A DNA stretch of 64,000 nucleotides from Kingdonia uniflora (taxonomy: Eukaryota; Streptophyta; Magnoliopsida; Ranunculales; Circaeasteraceae). The notes below the pieces were generated by a model that searched no databases, was not told the origin of the DNA, and saw only the letters and a program-made list of their open reading frames with translations. A program made the position numbers and the translations under genes. The DNA lies in assembly GCA_014058105.1 (NCBI GenBank), contig JACGCM010002205.1, forward strand, positions 310,001 through 374,000, in the 5' to 3' direction. Below are positions 60,372-64,000 of the stretch, piece by piece (within the stretch, counting starts at the first letter, position 1; each line of letters opens with the position of its first letter).

Positions 60372-61095
60372 AAACTCAAGCACTACTTCCAAGAATATTC
60401 TGTCAAAATTATGAATAACTACCCACTTCGGGATGTTCTATCCAAAAAAGAAAAGTCAAGAAGAGTCCAGCAGTGGTCAGCCAGTCTGGGAGAACATGAT
60501 ATCAAGTTCGAACAACGCCATTCCAAAAAAGGTCAGGCCGTTGCCGATTTTCTCGTGAATTTTCCAGTGAAGGATCCCAAGTGGGAGGAGCATGATCTGG
60601 ACCTTAGTGAAGTTACACTAGAGAATCGACCCCTAAGTAATTTGATAAACGAGCTGACTGGATCACTACGTCAGGGTAGTGGCTTCTCAGAGATGGATCA
60701 GCAAGACCCGCAGGGTTAGGAATCGGGATCGTTTTGATTACCATTCTAATGACAGAATTGAGAAATTAATCTGCTTGGATTTTGAGGCCTCAAATAATGT
60801 CACAGAGAATGAAGCTCTCATTCATGGGCTTGACCTCGCACTGGATCTCGATGTCCTCAGACTCTCAGTTTACACAGATTTATTACTCATCGTTCACCAC
60901 TATTCCGAGCAATACAAGAAGAACGGGAAGATGATCGAATACGCAGCCCTCGTCATAGATAGGATGAGTAAGTTCGTGAAAGCAACTCTCAATTATCTTC
61001 CTCAAGGTGAAATAGACATGCCGATTCCTTTGCATATCTTGCTGAGGTCTTGGGTACAGAAGCTCGATATCTCCAGATCAAAATCATCTTAACCC
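60372..61095 (+). pseudogene. element C RNase H end and second RNase H domain
   Basis: The first RNase H closes with QWSASLGEHDIKFEQRHSKK and AVADFLVNFPV (60462-60570). A separate RNase H follows: NDRIEKLICLDFEASNNVTE, NEALIHGLDLALDLDVLRLS and VYTDLLLIVHHYSEQYKKNG (60745-60925). This additional domain is the hallmark of the Tat lineage and is absent from most gypsy elements. Confidence 0.82.
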
Positions 61096-61159
61096 CCAGC
61101 ATTGATCGTATATCTGTATGCATGATCAACACTGGGGAAGATAAAGGGGGAGACGACGA

Positions 61160-62395
61160 TTGGCTAAAACCTTTCTTAGCCTACCTCAGTGTCGACTACA
61201 ATTGAAACGGACCACTCTCTGCAGATCCAAAAGAGTGCCGACAGCTGCTCAAACACTCGAAGCATTACATTACTCAAAATGGTATGCTTTACCGCCTTTT
61301 CGTCACAGGGCCTTACCTTAAGTGCCTCTCTAAGTCAAAAGAAGACGAACTGCTCCATGAATTACATGAAGGAACTTGTGGCACCCACGCCGCAGGTAGA
61401 TTATTAGCAAACAGAGCTATCATTCAAGGAGTATTCTAGCCCGGCATGTGCAAGCAAGCAGAAGAATAATCCCGCAGATGCGATACCTTCCAGAGACATG
61501 GATATATGATACACGCCCCTGCGCTCGAACTCCATGCAAGCAAGATTTTTTAGACATTCAAAAGATGGGCACTAGACCTCGTCGGCGAATTCCCTAACAC
61601 TCCAGGTAATCGCCGTCACCTACTCGTTGCTACCGATTACTTTACAAAATTGGTAGAAGCAATTCCACTATGTCGATCCAGAGAAGAAGAAGTCATCTCT
61701 TTTATCTGGAACCACATAATCACTCGGTTCGGGTGTCCCCACCTAATTCGTATCAATAACGGGCCCCAATTTGTAGGCGATAAGGTCGTAACCTTCCTAA
61801 ACCACCACAATATCATCCACTCACCATCAAATCCATACTACCCTCAAGGCAATGGCCAAGCTAAAATTACCAACAAAATCATCGTAGATGGACTCAAAAA
61901 GTGCCATACTCACAAATAAAAGGGAACTGGGTCTGCGAACTACCTCACGTCCTATGGGCATATTGAACCACTCCCCGACAATCCACTGGGTATACCCCAT
62001 TCCTCCTTTCTTATGGCACCGAGGCTGTCATTCATTCTGAATATTATCATCCTGTTCAGGATCACGAGCTTACTGACAAGGAAAATGAGCTGGAATTGGC
62101 TTGCAACCTCAATATGATAAATGAGACCAAGGAATGCACCATTACTTACCTAGGCTGATATCATCATATGCTTGCCAAATCATATAATAACCGGGTCAGG
62201 AGTCGTACTTTCCAAATCAAGGATAGAGAAATTCCTCAACATCACAAAGAGCCTCACGCTAGAAAATTAGCCGAAAATTGGGAGGGTCCATTCATTATTA
62301 CAGGTCCCTCAGGCCCGGGATCATGCTATTTCATGACAGAAGAGGGAATCCCCATTTCAAATCCTTAGAATACTAGGTGACTAAAACGGTACTAT
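61160..62395 (+). pseudogene. element C integrase, broken and catalytically dead
   Basis: A zinc-finger region precedes RWALDLVGEFPNTPGNRRHL and LLVATDYFTKLVEAIPLCRS near 61570-61670. The second catalytic position reads LIRINNGPQFVGDKV (Asn for the expected Asp), and the third NGQAKITNKIIVDGL (Lys for Glu). Only the first of the DDE residues survives. The C-terminal part has YNNRVRSRTFQIKDREIPQH and KLAENWEGPFIITGPSGPGS (62168-62368), typical of Tat pol ends. Confidence 0.85.
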
Positions 62396-62609
62396 TGTTA
62401 AGCGTCTTACTACTCTATTTCTATTGTTTGTTTTTTGGTTTTTCAATTCCAAAAGTGAGATTCTCATCACTTTTCAATGTAAAATTTGAAATTATCAATG
62501 AAAGTTTTTTTTGAACAATATCATTCTCTCCACGAACATTCAACCACATTCTATTGATTAAAGCATAGATAATACTAGCGTACAATCGATCTTATCCAAG
62601 TTAGATTAA

Positions 62610-63140
62610 TAATATCACTTGATTTGGCTTCTTCTTGTTTCATATCAAAAACTCTACTAGACAAGAGATAAGGCAAAGGTAATACTGGTCTTTATCTTTT
62701 TCAACTTGTTTTGGTCATTTATAACGGCTGGATCAAGGATATAGCTTGGTTTGGTTGACTCTACTAAATCTCAGCGATTGTAGCAAGTGTAGAAACTTGT
62801 TTCATATCAAAGACTCTACCAAACAAGAGATAAGGCAAATATAATACTAGTATTTATCTTTTTTAACTTGTTTGGGTAATTTATAACGGCTGGATCAAAG
62901 ATATCACTTGGTTTGGCTGACTCTACTAAATCTCTATAATTGTAGCATGTGTAGAAACTTGTTTCACATCAAAGACTCTACCAGGCATAAAATAAGGCAA
63001 ATATCATACTAGCCTTCATCTCTTTCAATACGTCTGTGACATTTTTATAGTTCAAATCAAGTTTCAACTTGGTTTAACTCAATACTTTTCTGCGATTGAA
63101 AGGAATGTAAAAATTTGATTTATATCAAAGACCCCACCAG
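62610..63140 (+). repeat. tandem array of about 162 bp in the 3' region of element C
   Basis: The anchor CTTGTTTCATATCAAAGACTCTACCA recurs (with changes) at 62634, 62796 and 62958, with a diverged copy TTTGATTTATATCAAAGACC at 63114. Spacings are 162, 162 and 156 bp. Each unit also carries GATAAGGCAAAT, TTTATCT, TATAACGGCTGGATCAA and CTCTACTAAATCTC. It lies between pol and the antisense ORF. Confidence 0.9.
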
Positions 63141-64000
63141 TGCTTCCCCCTACATCAAGAGGTCAAACTTTCAGTTTGCGGATCATAGTAGCTCTACCCG
63201 ATTCTATCAGTTCAGCAGTTCGAGGGCCCAGTTGGGTCTCCATGACGCCCAGACAGTTCCCTCAATCTATCTTAGCTCCAAAAATACATCCCTTATCTGA
63301 CAGTGTTTTGAACAAGGTATCTCGTTCTGACTCAAGTCTTTTTACTTCCTTTTCAAAATATGCAACAATCACCTTTAACAGGTCTAAGAGCGACGCATCA
63401 GGTATGACTATTATTGCAAATTTCGCTCTCACCTTCTCAAGGTGTGACTCAAACTTTGCATACTCATTCTTCTATTCAGTCATTTCCGCATTGACCTTAG
63501 CATGATTGATTACATTTTCATCCAACTTTTTTAAATACTTAGCTGATTCATTGAGGTTCATGGCTTCTAAGTCTACTACCCGGGCACGAAGTCTCTGAAT
63601 TTCTGCGTTTAACTCTTCCCTAGCCGAAATACCTTTCAATAATTCTTCTTTCCTCTTTATCAGCAATTCCTTTACTTTGATTTCCCCTTCCAGAACTTTC
63701 TCCCTGATAAGAGCAACATCCATTTTCTACTGGCATTCCCTCAAGTTCGCATTTCTCTTCTGAACATGCCCTTGAATATGAGATACGTCACTTTCTATCT
63801 CTCTAATTTGACCTGAAAGACTAACTACATCCCCTCGAACTAGAGGAGCCTTAACCTCAGTTTTACTTCCCCCTGAACGTTCTCTAGCCTCGGCTTTCTG
63901 GGCACGTGCAATGGCCTGCGCTAGTTCAGCTTTAAGTCGTGCAACCCTTTTATTTAAATCGTTACACCTTCGTTGTATTTCCCAGAATTCTATATCCTAG
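63115..64000 (-). pseudogene. antisense coiled-coil ORF of element C, start beyond the window
   Basis: On the minus strand one frame is open nearly throughout from the window edge to about 63115, broken only by single stops. It reads DIEFWEIQRRCNDLNKRVAR, RLKAELAQAIARAQKAEARE, VRGDVVSLSGQIREIESDVS, KVKELLIKRKEELLKGISAR, RLRARVVDLEAMNLNESAKY and LDLLKVIVAYFEKEVKRLES. Heptads and high Lys/Glu/Leu content point to a long coiled coil. Stops sit near 63728, 63472 and 63298. Position and strand match the antisense ORFs near 20.4 and 36.2 kb. Confidence 0.65.

Larger units (their letters stand above)
56123..64000 (+). mobile_element. Tat-type gypsy element C, 3' end beyond the window
   Basis: Order: 5' LTR (56123-56693), primer site, gag, protease, RT, RNase H, second RNase H, integrase, a tandem-repeat 3' region, then a minus-strand ORF still open at the window end. 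The dual RNase H plus antisense extra ORF fits the plant Tat lineage. All protein frames are interrupted. The 3' LTR should lie to the right of this window. Confidence 0.88.

Noticed and set aside
62610..63140. CRISPR-like array of regularly spaced repeats
   Set aside because: Units are about 162 bp with no short repeat-spacer structure, in plant DNA, inside a retrotransposon.
63115..63505. Plus-strand ORFs at 63.1-63.5 kb
   Set aside because: They are opposite the minus-strand coiled-coil frame, which has the clearer protein character.

Overview
This is plant nuclear DNA, most likely from a flowering plant with a large, transposon-rich genome. The evidence is spliced genes with GT..AG introns, a plant-type RNA polymerase III subunit gene, remnants of a plant SBP-box gene and of a tocopherol-methyltransferase-like gene, and a dense nested set of plant LTR retrotransposons and LINEs. 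Nothing suggests bacterial, viral or organellar origin. The species cannot be told from the sequence alone.

Only one gene looks intact: the second-largest subunit of RNA polymerase III (NRPC2/RPC2), a two-exon gene at 902-4401 on the plus strand, preceded by a hAT-like repeat end (1-301) and a telo-box. After a decayed flank with GGCGCC palindromes (about 5.3-5.5 kb) and an RNase H fragment (6.0-6.3 kb) comes a complete but dead Ty3/gypsy chromovirus on the minus strand (6372-11893). It keeps two LTRs, a primer-binding site, a polypurine tract and a probable 5-bp target duplication. A nearly full-length LINE lies on the minus strand at 13.57-18.81 kb, followed by the 3' end and LTR of a Tat-type gypsy element (19.0-21.4 kb) and a second, 5'-truncated LINE (22.9-24.65 kb).

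From 27.9 to 35.06 kb an old gypsy element is split by a Copia element (29403-34249) with a perfect 5-bp target duplication. A minus-strand Tat-type LTR (35062-35820) with its 3' internal region and a plus-strand, spliced, antisense-type ORF (36.17-39.84 kb) follows. An intact-looking 467-bp hAT MITE with an 8-bp target duplication is at 40392-40858. Two more Tat-type elements (A at 41.57-46.23 kb and B at 46.23-47.96 kb) abut each other, with B apparently inserted into A.

Between 48.17 and 53.32 kb are three unrelated, broken gene fragments, all on the plus strand: an SMPD4-like protein, the C-terminal part of a large SBP-box protein, and a tocopherol/N-methyltransferase-like enzyme. Most appear to keep introns, so they look like DNA-level gene capture or a decayed gene block. 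The last 7.9 kb is Tat element C, which starts at an LTR at 56123 and runs off the window. It has gag, protease, reverse transcriptase, two RNase H domains, integrase, a roughly 162-bp tandem array in the 3' region and a minus-strand coiled-coil ORF.

The recurring theme is a Tat-lineage retrotransposon family with a second RNase H domain, an antisense ORF that opens about 350 bp inside the 3' LTR, and a tandem-repeat-bearing 3' region. Nearly every element is inactivated, and many stop codons are explained by C-to-T change.
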